Origin: Dendrocalamus latiflorus
Taxonomy: Eukaryota > Streptophyta > Magnoliopsida > Poales > Poaceae
NCBI GenBank assembly: GCA_017311315.1
Contig: CM029654.1
Span: forward strand, 4,285,382 to 4,349,381
Length of the DNA stretch: 64,000 bases
Reading direction: 5' to 3'
The stretch's first letter is position 1. Each line of letters begins with the position of its first letter. Under the pieces are notes generated by a model. The model was given only the letters and a program-made list of their open reading frames with translations, was not told the DNA's origin and did not search any database. Below, in pieces: positions 33,301 through 43,900 of the stretch. Position numbers and translations under genes: made by a program.

Positions 33301-36263
33301 TCAGTCTGCTACTGGAGACAAAGAAGTTTTTGTCCTCAAACTTTGATATGAAAGATCTTGGTGAAGCTTCGTTCGTTCTAGGGATCGAAATCCACCGGGA
33401 TAGAAACAAAGGGTTATTGGGACTGTCACAAAAGGCATACATAGAGAAAGTCTTAAAGAAATTTGGTATGTATAAAAGTAGTCCTTCACCTGCACCTATA
33501 GTCAAGGGCGACAGATATGGGGATTTTCAATGCCCCAGGAACCAGTATGAGATCGATCAAATGAAAGCGGTTCCATATGCTTCAGCTGTCGGAAGCTTAC
33601 AGTATGCTCAAGTGTGCACACACCCTGACTTAGCATTTGTTACCGGGTTACTTAGCAGATTCCAGAGCAATCCTGGAATAGAACATTAGAAATTGATAAA
33701 GAAAGTCTTGCGTTATTTGCAAGGAACAAAAGGCCTCATGATGACATACAGAAGATCAGATTTACTCCATATAGTGGGGTATACAGATTCTGATTTTGCG
33801 GGAGATGATAGAAAGTCTACATCCGGATATGTATTCACTCTCGCAGGAGGAGCTATATCGTGGAAAAGCTCAAAGCAAACCGTCACTACATCGTCCACAA
33901 TGTATGCCGAGTTTGTAGCATGTTATGAGGCTACGGGGCAGGTGAACTGGCTAAAGAAGTTCATACCCAGTCTAAAAGTGGTTGACGACATCAATAGACC
34001 ACTTAAGTTGTACTGCGATAATGAACCCGCAGTAACGTATGCCCATAACAATAAGTCAAGTGGTGCTGCCAAACACATTGACATAAAGTACTATGTTGTG
34101 AAAGATAAAGTTCGGGATCAAATTATAAGTCTTGAGCATATAAGTACCGCAAAGATACTAGCGGATCTGCTCACTAAAGGCTTACCACCCAACGTGTTCA
34201 GAGAACATGTAGCCGGCATGGGTTTAAGGGAAAGCCTATGATTCCTGGACTAAAAGATGGCCCAAAAGATTAAAGTAACTATTTCAGAACAGAGAGGTGT
34301 ATTGTAACTGTTGAATCTATCGGCGATTGACCGTGACGATGAGACATGTTCTATGCACTAATCTGTGATGGAATGTGTAAAGTCAAAAGTAATTAAAGAT
34401 AAAGTATAGATTGAGATCAAGGGGGAGAATGTTAGAATGATCTCAGGGGATTTGGCCCAACGGCCAAACCCCCCCTTGCTCGCGCCCTGATCGGGGGCGC
34501 CCAGCCCATTATGGCTGGTGGGCCCCTGTCGCCAGCGCCATATAAAGAGGTGGGGGCCGGGGCGGCACGCAACACGAGGTTCACCGTGCCGCCGCCAGAC
34601 CCACCGACAAACCCTAACCCGATCTGAGAGGGTGGCGCTCTAGCGACGGGAAGCACCACCGCCGCCTCCTTCACCGGATCTGCGCCGCCGCCCGGGACAC
34701 GCCGCCGCCGAGGAGCCCCGCACCTCTTCCCCGACCGTCGCTGCCCGTGCGCAGACTTCACCGAGCATCCCCACGATGGCCAACTCCTCCTCCACGTCGG
34801 AAGGTTGGTACTCCTCTCCCCCTCTCAGTGTATCACTCAAGAACCCAAACGCAATAGAGAAGAAGCCCTCTAGATCTAAACCCTAGGAGATCCCTAAAGA
34901 CCTAAACCTAACAAACAGGACACCAACAAAGCCACTATCATCTGCTAAGAACATGACTAACATTTCAGTCATCATGCAGTATCTACCCTCGATAATAATA
35001 AGGCTTGTAAAACAAAGCGGAGTATGATGGGTGCCCTCTGTTTTCGTTTTGTTGCTGTGTAGGGGTTTAGATAGGTGTCTGTGCTACCTGCGTGTAGCTT
35101 TCCCTGTGAGTCTGCAACCTTTGTAAAGCTGGTGTATAAGACTGTTGTGCTCTATTCCTTGGCTTTCTTAAAAGCCGGGTAAATAAAACTTCGGTGTTGC
35201 TTGGACACTTACGTCCGATAGGGAAATAAAAAATCGGACGTTCAACTTCATGCATCGTTTATTTCCCACAAAATAAACCAGAAAATCAAGCCGAAACGAG
35301 CGAAAAATTTATGCATCGTTTATTTCCCGCATCGCTTTAAAGATAAGATAGGGAGTTAATAGCATATCACGCACCATACTCATCTCACTCATATCTTATA
35401 TATGTATCTCTTTCTTACTTTTCTACCGCTCACTTTATTATTCTAAAAACCATTTTTTAGCAACTAATATTTATCTTCAACTAAAAACTATCCGACACAG
35501 TTAATATGAACACCCCGGCTAGTCAATTTTGGCAAACGCCAACCACACGGCGACCACTGCGCCAACAAGCTAGCTAACCAAAAAGCGTCAGAGCCAAACG
35601 TAACATGATTAGCGTTTACCTAATCTTTTCCCGTCCCCTTACCAGTTAGAAAATCAAACACTAGCCGATTAGGTACACCAGTAAAACCCCTTTTAGGTTG
35701 CACAGGGCGCGCAAAGCCCCTGTTCGGAATTTTGAACGCATGAATTTTACAGGATTCTCGTGAGAACAGCAGATTTTATCCAGATTTTTACGTCAGGACC
35801 CCCTGAAGAAGCAACGATGTACAAGGAACGAACGAACGAACCTGACGTGGAAGAGGTTGGGCACGCGGAGGGCGCCGAGGTAGACCTCGACGGCGCCGAG
35901 GAACGCCTGATACGTGCGGAGGTGCAGCGCGTCCACGCGCGGGTACGGCAGGCGGGGCCGCGGGCCCACGCACCCCGCCACCGCATTGCCGGCGCCGGCG
36001 CAGACGCCCAGGAACGCGTACTCCCTCCATGCCACCGCCGCCCCCTCCTGATCCGTGGGCGTCTCCGGCAGCGGCAGCGCGACGAAGCCGACCGCGGCGA
36101 GGATGGGCTCGAGGTCGTCGTGGGTGAGGATGGGGCGGAACGTGGCGTTGTGCCACAGGGACAGCTTCTTGGCGGCCTCCTGTACGGTCAGCCTCATGTC
36201 TCTGCTCTTCTGGGCCCTGCCTCCTCCGGCGGCCATCGCCGCGACCGCATCGTCCGACGCCAT
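27361..36263 (-). CDS. Two-exon gene of unknown function with an 8.2-kb intron
   Basis: Exon 1 is 36263-35842 and exon 2 is 27682-27361. They join in phase (AG|A) to a frame of exactly 744 nt, 247 residues plus stop. The exon 1 donor is CACGTCAG|GTTCG and the exon 2 acceptor CTCTTCAG|ATGC. The protein begins MASDDAVAAMAAGGG and continues with LTVQEAAKKLSLWHNATF and ILTHDDLEPILAAVGFVALP. The junction falls after VPNLFHV. The second half has VYRDGTLDDATFTLC, then HVIPGNTCSDLGYLRL, and ends near YIDVVRLKDLFPNPCRKLSV. There is no signal peptide or membrane segment. I do not recognise the family. The similar codon style and the exact frame join support one gene rather than two. The intron holds a complete copia element (28149-34913) inserted antisense to the gene; the two exons themselves are undamaged. 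Confidence 0.72.
28149..28650 (+). repeat. 5' LTR with TATA box and an internal ATG
   Basis: The LTR has a TATAAA box at 28260-28265. The first ATG after it is at 28513, still inside the LTR, and a GT donor follows at 28541. GC-rich repeats GCCGCCGCC lie in between. Its partner is the 3' LTR at 34430-34913. Confidence 0.95.
28881..29008. repeat. 64-bp GC-rich tandem duplication in copia leader
   Basis: The 64-bp unit beginning CCACCGCGCGCTGCCGCTGG occurs at 28881-28944 and 28945-29008 with near identity, and a third partial unit starts at 29009. It lies inside the inferred leader intron. Confidence 0.85.
29649..29988 (+). repeat. Spaced ACCAACG motifs in the copia leader
   Basis: Five related words, ACCAACGTG (29649), ACCAACGGG (29778), ACCAACGTTG (29848), CCCAACGGTG (29915) and ACCAACGTTGG (29978), lie 63-129 bp apart in otherwise AT-rich sequence just before gag. 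The same motif recurs in the second copia element at 57667-57840 on the minus strand. Function is unknown. Confidence 0.75.
31187..34241 (+). pseudogene. Copia integrase, reverse transcriptase and RNase H, broken
   Basis: Integrase: zinc-binding HHCC region (WHCRLGHISRGRIERL, then CRECIKGK, about 31440-31556), then the catalytic core with TDIYG, FTDDYSRYGYIY and QQNGVAERRNRTL. Reverse transcriptase: AFLNGDLEENVYM, YGLKQASRQWY and the catalytic YVDDILLAS at about 33268-33294. RNase H: from 33693, with TDSDFAGDDRKSTSGY and SSTMYAEFVACYEATGQ, ending at 34241. A one-base gain in the A-run at 31555-31559 shifts the frame inside integrase, and a TAG at 33687-33689 cuts off RNase H. Otherwise the motifs are intact, consistent with a recent copy. 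Confidence 0.93.
34430..34913 (+). repeat. 3' LTR of the 28-35 kb copia element
   Basis: 484 bp, nearly identical to the 5' LTR but with an 18-bp deletion. The AACAG target duplication follows at 34914-34918. Confidence 0.96.
34919..35841. other. Remainder of the unknown gene's intron
   Basis: A repeat-like segment at about 35040-35290 contains two TTCATGCATCGTTTATTTCCC-type words about 80 bp apart. The rest is AT-rich. No exon could be placed here. Confidence 0.4.
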
Positions 36264-36606
36264 GGGTCTGCTTTCTTGGGGTTTATCGGGGGGACAAGGA
36301 GACGAAGCGCAGACGGCTCTCCGCGTTGTTTATGTGCGAGACAGAGATTGTCTTGTTTTTGAATCAAAGACGGGAGATTTTGGGAAATAAAGGGGAGGAG
36401 GTGGGCATGGTGGGGGGAGAGGCGAGAGACAGGAGCCGCATTGGGATTCTCGCAGCGTGGAAATGGATCGGTTCTTGTATATTGTCATTCTTATTTATAA
36501 TTTTTGAATTCTAGCTAGATGATATATAAAGAAAAATAGTTATATGTGATATTAGTGGTATAATTAAACTCAATATAATGTCTACTATAATCGACTTATA
36601 GATTAT

Positions 36607-37019
36607 GGCCCTGTTTGTTTCCACTTAAGATTATTATAATCTAGTTTATAAATCATAAGTGGAAACAAACAGCCCAGATTATAAGGTAACTTATTATAAT
36701 CTAATAGCCCAGATTATTGTAATCTAATAAGCTCAAAAAAGGAGCTTATTTCAGCTTATAGATCCACCTTTTATCTTAATGACCATAAAACTTTAAGAAT
36801 ATTACCCACCTTTGCCATTCATCCAACCCCAACTCCCGTGCCTCACTCTCCCAAGGCATTGTAGTCTTTAAACATTCGAATACAGCAATCCATAACTCTG
36901 ATAATCCAGGTTACCAAACACCTGACAACTTATTTCTCACCAGCTTATTATAAGCTAGCTTATATAATCCCCACCTATAAGCTAGATTATAATAATCTTA
37001 AGTGGAAACAAACAGAGCC
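36607..37019. mobile_element. Harbinger MITE, deletion derivative of the 5359-8070 family
   Basis: Ends GGCCCTGTTTGTTTCCACTT and AAGTGGAAACAAACAGAGCC are nearly the same as those of the 5359-8070 element. The left about 190 bp and right about 180 bp also correspond, but the coding middle is missing: CTCTCCCA joins directly to AGGCATTGTAG. TAT flanks both sides (36604-36606 and 37020-37022), an atypical version of the TWA target. Confidence 0.88.
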
Positions 37020-37022
37020 TAT

Positions 37023-40008
37023 ATCTTATAAAATCATTCAGCTTAAAACGCTAGGTAATGTAGCAGAAATAAAGGGCTAAAGTCAAAGTTGTTCCGAACC
37101 CAGCCATGCTCGGCAGCGCGAGAAACTCTCGCCGCACCTGAGTCCGGCGGAAAGGACAGTGACAAGTGGGGCTAATGGTCCGCCGTGGCCGCATCCTGGC
37201 GCCATGCAGTATCTAGCCTGAGCTGTGAAATCGATGAACCGCGTCATCGATCGCACGGCCATGTTGAAACGGAAAAGGCTTCGGTGGATGGCATGGCGTC
37301 ACCAGGGCTCCCTCCGTCCCTCATGAACACCACGGAGTCAGTGGTAAAGCCATACGGAGCAACCCGTGCGTGGCCTCTGCGTAGTCATGTTGAAACGGAG
37401 AAGGTCTCTGCGTAGAAACGGGAAATCAATGAACGGTGCCAGCGCCTGTGCACCGAGGCAACAAAAAAAATACTGCTGTTTCAAGGCTCGTCGTTTCAAT
37501 GCCACCTGCAATCTTGCTTCCTATGAAGCCACAGGGAGCCAAAACTTACCGGATCAGCAGACGTCACCCTTTCAGACACTTTCGGAGCAAGCAGGGCCCT
37601 CTCGCTCGCGTGAAACAATCTTTTTGGCTTCTGAAAGTGATTTTTGGTTTTTGCTATTAAATAGAGTATTTTCTCAAGACGAGGTTTACAAGTTAATTAT
37701 AGTACACGTTAAAAACCTAACATCTGTATCAACCAAAATCGTAAACAAGTATCTCTCTCCGTAATCTCTATCGCAAACAGCTAAAACTCAAAAATTTCAG
37801 CTAAAAGACATAAACCGCAGCCATATCAAGCAGGCCCGATATCTAGGACCACCTATAAACGAGCAGACCCACATGTCAGTCGAACACAAGCGGCGGCGCT
37901 GGTGCAAAGCTCGCGTGTGCGTAGCCGCAGGCTTTGTTCGGTGGGGATGGATGGAAGGCAGGTGATTCCAACGAGGCAGCGCTCTGTTTCCTGGTTTGTT
38001 TTACGCGGAAAAGGCTGGCCGCACTGCTCGTCTGCGCCAATGATCCCACCCGCCCGCACGCTGCACCATTCTGGCGGCGTTGTTGTTTCTGCTGTTCCTC
38101 TACCGTGCCTAGAGATTTCCGTCCACTTCATACTCAAAACGGTTTCAACCTCTATGGTGTGTACTTTGACAATAGATTATGGCTTTTTACCTATAGCTGA
38201 TTTATTTTTTAGTGTAACTAAAGTAATTTATTTGACGTAATTAAATTTAAAAATAGGAAAAATATGTTAACTCATCACGGACAATACAAAAGAATAGGAA
38301 AAAAAGAAAAGACAAAAAAAATACAAAAAACCAGAAAAAGACAAAAGTAAGGAATAGTGAATTAAAAGCAGAAACCAGAAGCTATCGTTGAAATGAGCGT
38401 GGCGTTAACTTCTAACTTATTTAAGCTAGAAGTCACTTGAAATACATCGACTTCTAATTCGACTTTTTTGCTTTTGCTTTTTTTCCTGATTTCTTAATGG
38501 TGTTATATTTTTTTCATATTTTTATTTCGCGCTTCCTCTGCTCCGGTTCGGGGGTTCGGTTTTTGCATTTTGCACCGTGCGGTGCGTCCGTTTGTGCTCC
38601 GCGTGTAATGCGGCCGACGGTGCGCAGCTCAGATACACCGTGCCGATTCCGGGGAAACGGCCCGTGCACTGGCTCGATCGAGCAAAGCTTGACTAACCGT
38701 GGACGGTGGGCTTTACTAAGAAAACCAAGTTTACATGGGCGTGATATTTCATATTTCAATAGCATGAAATCTCATCTCCTGCCTTTCACAACGTTTTTAA
38801 GTTCTTTGGGAACCCCCCCCCCCCCCCCCCCCCGATGTTTTAAGTGATCAAACAAAATTCCCAAACCTTCGTTTTTCGTTTAAAAGACTTCTATAATTTT
38901 CAGATACCACCCTAGTTTAACCAACTATACTCTTATTTCAAAAGAGGAAGTTGGCCTATTTGGTGTCACAAGACATCGGGTCCAACGTATTTTTAACAAG
39001 ATCACCATCTCCATATCATGCATGAGCCTCCAATCTAAACTCGGTGCATCCGGTCCCTTCCTTGAAGCCCAATAAAAAAGCTCTAGTAGCCCAAATTCTC
39101 AGTAACCAGCAACAGTCCACGAGAAGCCTTCACTGTCCCTTAGCCCATGAGAAAATGAAGCAGGTTGAGCCAACCCAACAAGGAGGGCTGCAATAAACAA
39201 CATGTCCATTTGATCGATTTTGAAGCGCGTCACCTCCCAGCAGCCACGACGCCTGTTCATCTCATACGGATGATCAAGAGATATACACCACACCCGCTGC
39301 ACAGCCGCACCCAACCAGGCAATGACCGGTCGTTAGAGAATAGGAGAAATCGGTGCCACTGGCTACCCTTGCCTGCCATCTCACCACGGTACCATCTAGT
39401 CCTTGTCGCCTCGCGTCCCTCGTCAACCGAAGAAAACTTAAGCCCACCTAATTAGTATGTATTTTGCTATAAATTTTTTCTCAATTCTTTCAATTTGTTT
39501 CAAGAACAGAGCCTAAATTTTTGAGTTGGGGTTTTATTGTGATGATTGTTGATTGATTTTGTCGAATTGTAGGGTTAAGACTTAGGGTTTGAATTTTAAT
39601 TTTTAGAATACCGGCCTAACTCGTTGCAAATCAGAGGTAAATTTGTAGTATTTGACCAAGTAAGTAAGACTCTGGGCGTATTTTTCTATTATATTATTCT
39701 TTAACTGTTGTACGTATACTTGTCTAATTGACCTTTTCAATTAATTAGTGACGATTCCATAAATAATAGATTTATTTGCTATATGGAGAAACGAGAATTG
39801 CAGGAAATTATCAATAATGTTGTGGTTTATCATTTTATGAACTTGAAAAATCATAAATACTAAAAGGTAATGTATTATTTATATTTAATCATTCTACTGC
39901 TTTTTACTCAAAAACTTTAACTAATTTTGTTTTCTTTTTATAGGCAACTGAGATTAGATGATGTATTTTACCAATGCTGATCAATTTTTTTTTGTAATTT
40001 CGCTCTTA
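37023..40008. other. Intergenic, MITE fragments, no gene recognised
   Basis: A GC-rich stretch (37080-37560) with the word CATGTTGAAACGGARAAGG repeated near 37260 and 37387 has open frames without a recognised domain. A family C MITE copy spans about 37594-37837. A 21-C run lies at 38813-38833. The rest is AT-rich. Confidence 0.4.
37594..37837. mobile_element. MITE family C, copy 2
   Basis: Similar along most of its length to 49016-49247: shared words include TAGAGTATTTTCTCAAGAC, GTACACGTTAAAA, AAGTATCTCTCTCCGTAATC and CAAAAATTTCAGC. The left end is degraded; the right end is CAGGCCC. Confidence 0.75.
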
Positions 40009-40540
40009 GAGCAAGTCCAATAATGATTTTATAGCCAAGCTAGTCAGCATTTTTGCTGATGTGGAGGAGAGAAGAGAGGAGAGAGATGAGAGCTTGGCTC
40101 TCACGCAAGCAACAAGCTGGGCACGGGAGTCTATGCAGTGGTGGGCTCAGATAATAAATGTATGTGAGGAGGAATAGAAAAAAGAATGTGAGACATAGAC
40201 CCCGTTTGGCACGGCTCCACTTCACAAGTGGAGCTGTTTTTTTTGACTTCACAAGTGGAGCTGGGTAAAGCTATTTTTTCAGCTCCTTGGGTGGAGCTAC
40301 TTTTGTCTCAGCAGGTTTTAAGGAACTCCTTGGGTGGAGCTATTTTGTTTTACCCCGTTTGGCACAAAACAGCTCCAAACAGCTCCAAGGAGCTGGTGGT
40401 GGAGCTGTGCCAAATGGGGCCATAGTACCACATAATAATAAAAAATCTTTTGTAGATAAATAGAAGACAAATTATTGTATAACTTGGCTCTTATAACTTA
40501 ACTTATAGCCAAACACTTGACTCTATTATTGGACTTGCTC
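40009..40540. mobile_element. Tourist-type MITE with a second MITE nested inside
   Basis: Inverted ends GAGCAAGTCCAATAATG and TATTATTGGACTTGCTC, with target duplication TTA at 40006-40008 and 40541-40543. The element is 532 bp, of which 40198-40421 is a later insertion. Non-coding. Confidence 0.92.
40198..40421. mobile_element. Nested foldback MITE (224 bp)
   Basis: The ends GACCCCGTTTGGCACGGCTC and its imperfect complement at AGCTGTGCCAAATGGGGCC are flanked by ATA on both sides (40195-40197 and 40422-40424). Repeated GTGGAGCT and GGAGCTG words fill the arms. It was inserted into the older Tourist MITE. Confidence 0.8.
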
Positions 40541-40987
40541 TTAGTTTCTTCAGTTTGCTATAGTTAACTAATATTATTATCAAGCTTTTTTATTTTGATA
40601 AGCATTTCGACCACTATTTCCTTTATCGTATACTGTCATATGTTATGTTAAAATATTAATACTAAAAAAATTATTAAATATATTACTATTTAACGTAATA
40701 TTACTTTAAAATTATGTGTGTTATCGTATATATGGAGAAATAGTAAAATCTAGTCATTTTCATCGGGTTCCGCACGTATTCAAAAGTAGCACGCACGCAT
40801 CTCGATTCGCAAGCAAGAATTTTATTTTGCAAAACTACAAATTGTGCCACGTCACTTGTCGATTACCCCGTGCTAGTTTACTCCCGGTCCGGCCAGGCTG
40901 TTAGCCCGTCTCCAGTCGCCACCACCACCACCCTTATCCGCCGCTCCCCCTACAGCACATCTCCACGACTCCCCTTCTCTTCTCGTC

Positions 40988-43900
40988 ATGGGAAGCGATA
41001 ACTCGACGCGGACGTCTCCGATGGCCGGAGCCACCAAGCTTCTCCTCGCAGTCCTCCTCCTCCTCCTGGTCTCCGCCACCGCGGCCGCTTCGCCGTCGTC
41101 GGACGCGGAGGTGATCTCCCGGTTCCAGGAGTACCTCCGCATCGACACGGCGCAGCCGGCGCCGGACTACGCCGCGGCCGTGGCCTTCCTCCTGGACCAG
41201 GCCGCCGCCGCCGGACTCGAGGCGCGCACGCTGGAGCTCGTCGCCGGCAAGCCCCTGTTGCTGCTTCGGTGGCCCGGGCGGCGGCCGTCGCTCCCTTCTA
41301 TACTTCTCAACTCCCACACCGACGTTGTGCCGTCGGAGCCGCTCAAGTGGGAGCACCCGCCCTTCTCCGCCGCCCTCGAGGAGGCATCCGGTCGCATCTA
41401 TGCGCGCGGCTCCCAGGCAAGACGAACTTTTTATTGCCAAGATTGCTTTTAACCGAGGCTTTCACTTGCTTTTAACCGAGGCTTTCACTTGTTTAGTTTT
41501 TTTCCTCAACGAGTTTGCTTGATATCCGTGGTTAAGCTAGGATTTTACTTGGCCGAGTAATCTATGAAATATTTAGAGGCATGATTCTTGGTCTGTCATC
41601 TGGCAAAATAAGTAATTTTTATCACTGAGTTTGATCACAGATGTTTTCTATTGTCGCTATATGGATGCTGTTGTAACTAGTTTCAAATATCATTTTTGTA
41701 GTTGTAGAGATCTATACCGCTTGTGCCCTAATCTCCATGTCTATCGAAGTGCGAAATTGCACAAATTTGTGCACTTAGGTCATTAAGATGCAACCTTTAA
41801 TATCTGGAATATCTGAAAGCCAATAAGGTTATATATGCATTTCCCTTGTACATCTCTTCCCAGTTCCCAAAGTTAGTTTTTTTTTTTCTAAATAAAACAT
41901 TTTCAGTTATTATTTTTACCTCTTTTATCTAGTATTTAGCTACATTTTAGTTGATCTTTGGTGCTCTACATGCATGATCCTTCCGGGTAACCTTCCAAGG
42001 CAGTTGTTTTTTTGGGTGAAATTGCTCAAAGCCCCAAGGCTGTGTAAAAAACCACTACTTTCGGTTGGTGCTCATTTGGGCTTTTAAGCCTCTAGCTTTT
42101 TTCTCACTGTAGCAGTTTTCTTTCACTGTAGCAGCTGCTAGTTTTTTCAGCATAATTAAAATTTTTTAAAAATGTTATATCATCATAGGCAATGCAAAGA
42201 AATAAAGAAAATACAAAAAAAAAACAGAAAAAGCCAGAAACCGGAAGCTGAAGCTCTAATGTTTATCTCATCTAAGACATCCTCTATGTTTTGTGCGGTT
42301 CATGAATGTAGGACATGAAGTGTGTGGGGATGCAGTACCTTGAAGCCATCCGCCATCTTCGTAGTGCTGGCTTTGTCCCAGACCGGAACATCTATATAAC
42401 ATTTGTTCCTGATGAGGAGATTGGTGGACATGAGGGTGTTGAGGCATTTGTTGCATCAAAGGAATTCAACGAAATGAATGTGGGCTTGGTTCTTGATGAA
42501 GGGCTTGCATCTCCTGGGGAGGAGTACCGGGTATTCTACGGGGAGCGTAGCCCTTGGTGGCTTACTATTAAAGCAAAGGGAGCACCAGGGCATGGTGCAA
42601 AGCTGTATGATGGTAGTGCAATGGAGAATTTGATGAAGAGTGTGGAGGCAATTCGGAGGTTCAGGACATCTCAGTTTGATTTGGTTAAGTCCGGAGAGAA
42701 ATCTGAAGGGGATGTTGTATCTGTGAATTTTGCATACCTGAAGGCTGGCACACCGACACCAACGGTTAGTTGATTCATGTTTCCTGTTACTGATGTGCTA
42801 AGTTGTAGCTCTAGGAATTGTAGCTGGATCCTTTACTAGATCCCATTAAAAAACATTAGTAGCTCCAATACCTGAGCCCTTGCTCGTTTGCTAATGTGAT
42901 GTCTTGTTCATGATTAGCCTATCACATTCTTTACCTTTTATTTTCCAGGTGACAGGATCGATAGGTTTCATATTTGGTATTTGTTAGAATTGATCGATTA
43001 GTCACTTTGACTAGTAATTCTTTATTCTCTACTCAATGTCTGTTTTCAATGATTTTCTTTAGTTTTTGGCGCGTACAAGCTTTGGTGTACCACAAGTTCA
43101 GTTTCTACCTGTAGATGAGATAACCAATAAAGGAATAATCAACCTGCTAAAAAGATATCCAATAAAGGAATAATCAACCTGCTAAAAAAGAGGACCATAC
43201 GCTAGGAATTGGCATGTGGTCTGTTATCTTCATCAGCATCATAATTCAACTACTAAGGATTGTTTTCTTCCTAGGTGGTGTTGGTCAGTAATATTAGCTG
43301 TCAAAGTTTTTTTTGTTAATTTAGAAATACACCTTTATATTTCATCATCATGTTTTGATGGTTCCAATCAATTAGTTTATCATGACTCTTCTTTCAGGGT
43401 TTTGTCATGAATCTACAACCATCTGAAGCAGAGGTAGGTCTTGACATCCGAATCCCTCCTGGCACTTATACTGAAGCACTGGAGAGGCGTCTTGTTGAAG
43501 AATGGGCACCCTCTTCACGCAACTTGACCTTTGAGGTACGATATTCTTGATAGGCCAAATACTGATTCCATATATAAACATATTATCATCTCTGTTTTAG
43601 TGTGTGTGCGACTGTATGTGATGTTTGTTGATTTTTGCTCTTTGTCATGGGGGATGACCCATCCTGTTAGAGTACAATGTATTTGGTAGGTTAGAGTCCA
43701 TTGGGATTACAATCCCTTGTACCATCTTGCCCCCCAAGTCTTGTACCTCTATATATACCGCCCGAGAGGCTCAATGCAATACATCCAATTCCACCCAATT
43801 ATATCTTCCTTCATGGTATCAGACGCCTAGGTTTAGATCCTAACCCTAGCCGCCGCTCGCTTCCGCACCGCGCGCCCCGGGGAGATCTATCTCCGCCGGG

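Larger units (their letters stand above)
28149..34913 (+). mobile_element. Complete Ty1/copia retrotransposon, 6.8 kb
   Basis: LTRs 28149-28650 (502 bp) and 34430-34913 (484 bp) start TGTTAG and end AACA. Target duplication AACAG lies at 28144-28148 and 34914-34918. The primer site TGGTATCAGAGC follows the 5' LTR (28652 on), and a purine tract AAGGGGGAGA precedes the 3' LTR. Domain order gag, protease, integrase, reverse transcriptase, RNase H defines copia. By hand count the LTRs differ by 4 substitutions plus one 18-bp deletion between GCCGCCGCC repeats, so the insertion is recent. Three lesions break the polyprotein: TAA at 31085-31087, a one-base shift at the A-run 31555-31559, and TAG at 33687-33689. 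It sits in a host intron, opposite to the gene. Confidence 0.97.

Noticed and set aside
35040..35290. Possible LINE 3' tail (GGCTTTCTTAAAAGCCGGG word)
   Set aside because: The word resembles the end of some grass LINEs, but there is no poly-A tail, reverse transcriptase or target duplication, so I do not annotate it.
37185..37764. Possible small secreted or repeat protein gene (repeated HVETEK words)
   Set aside because: The repetition is only two units, no signal peptide or known domain is present, and the frame is interrupted by MITE sequence downstream.
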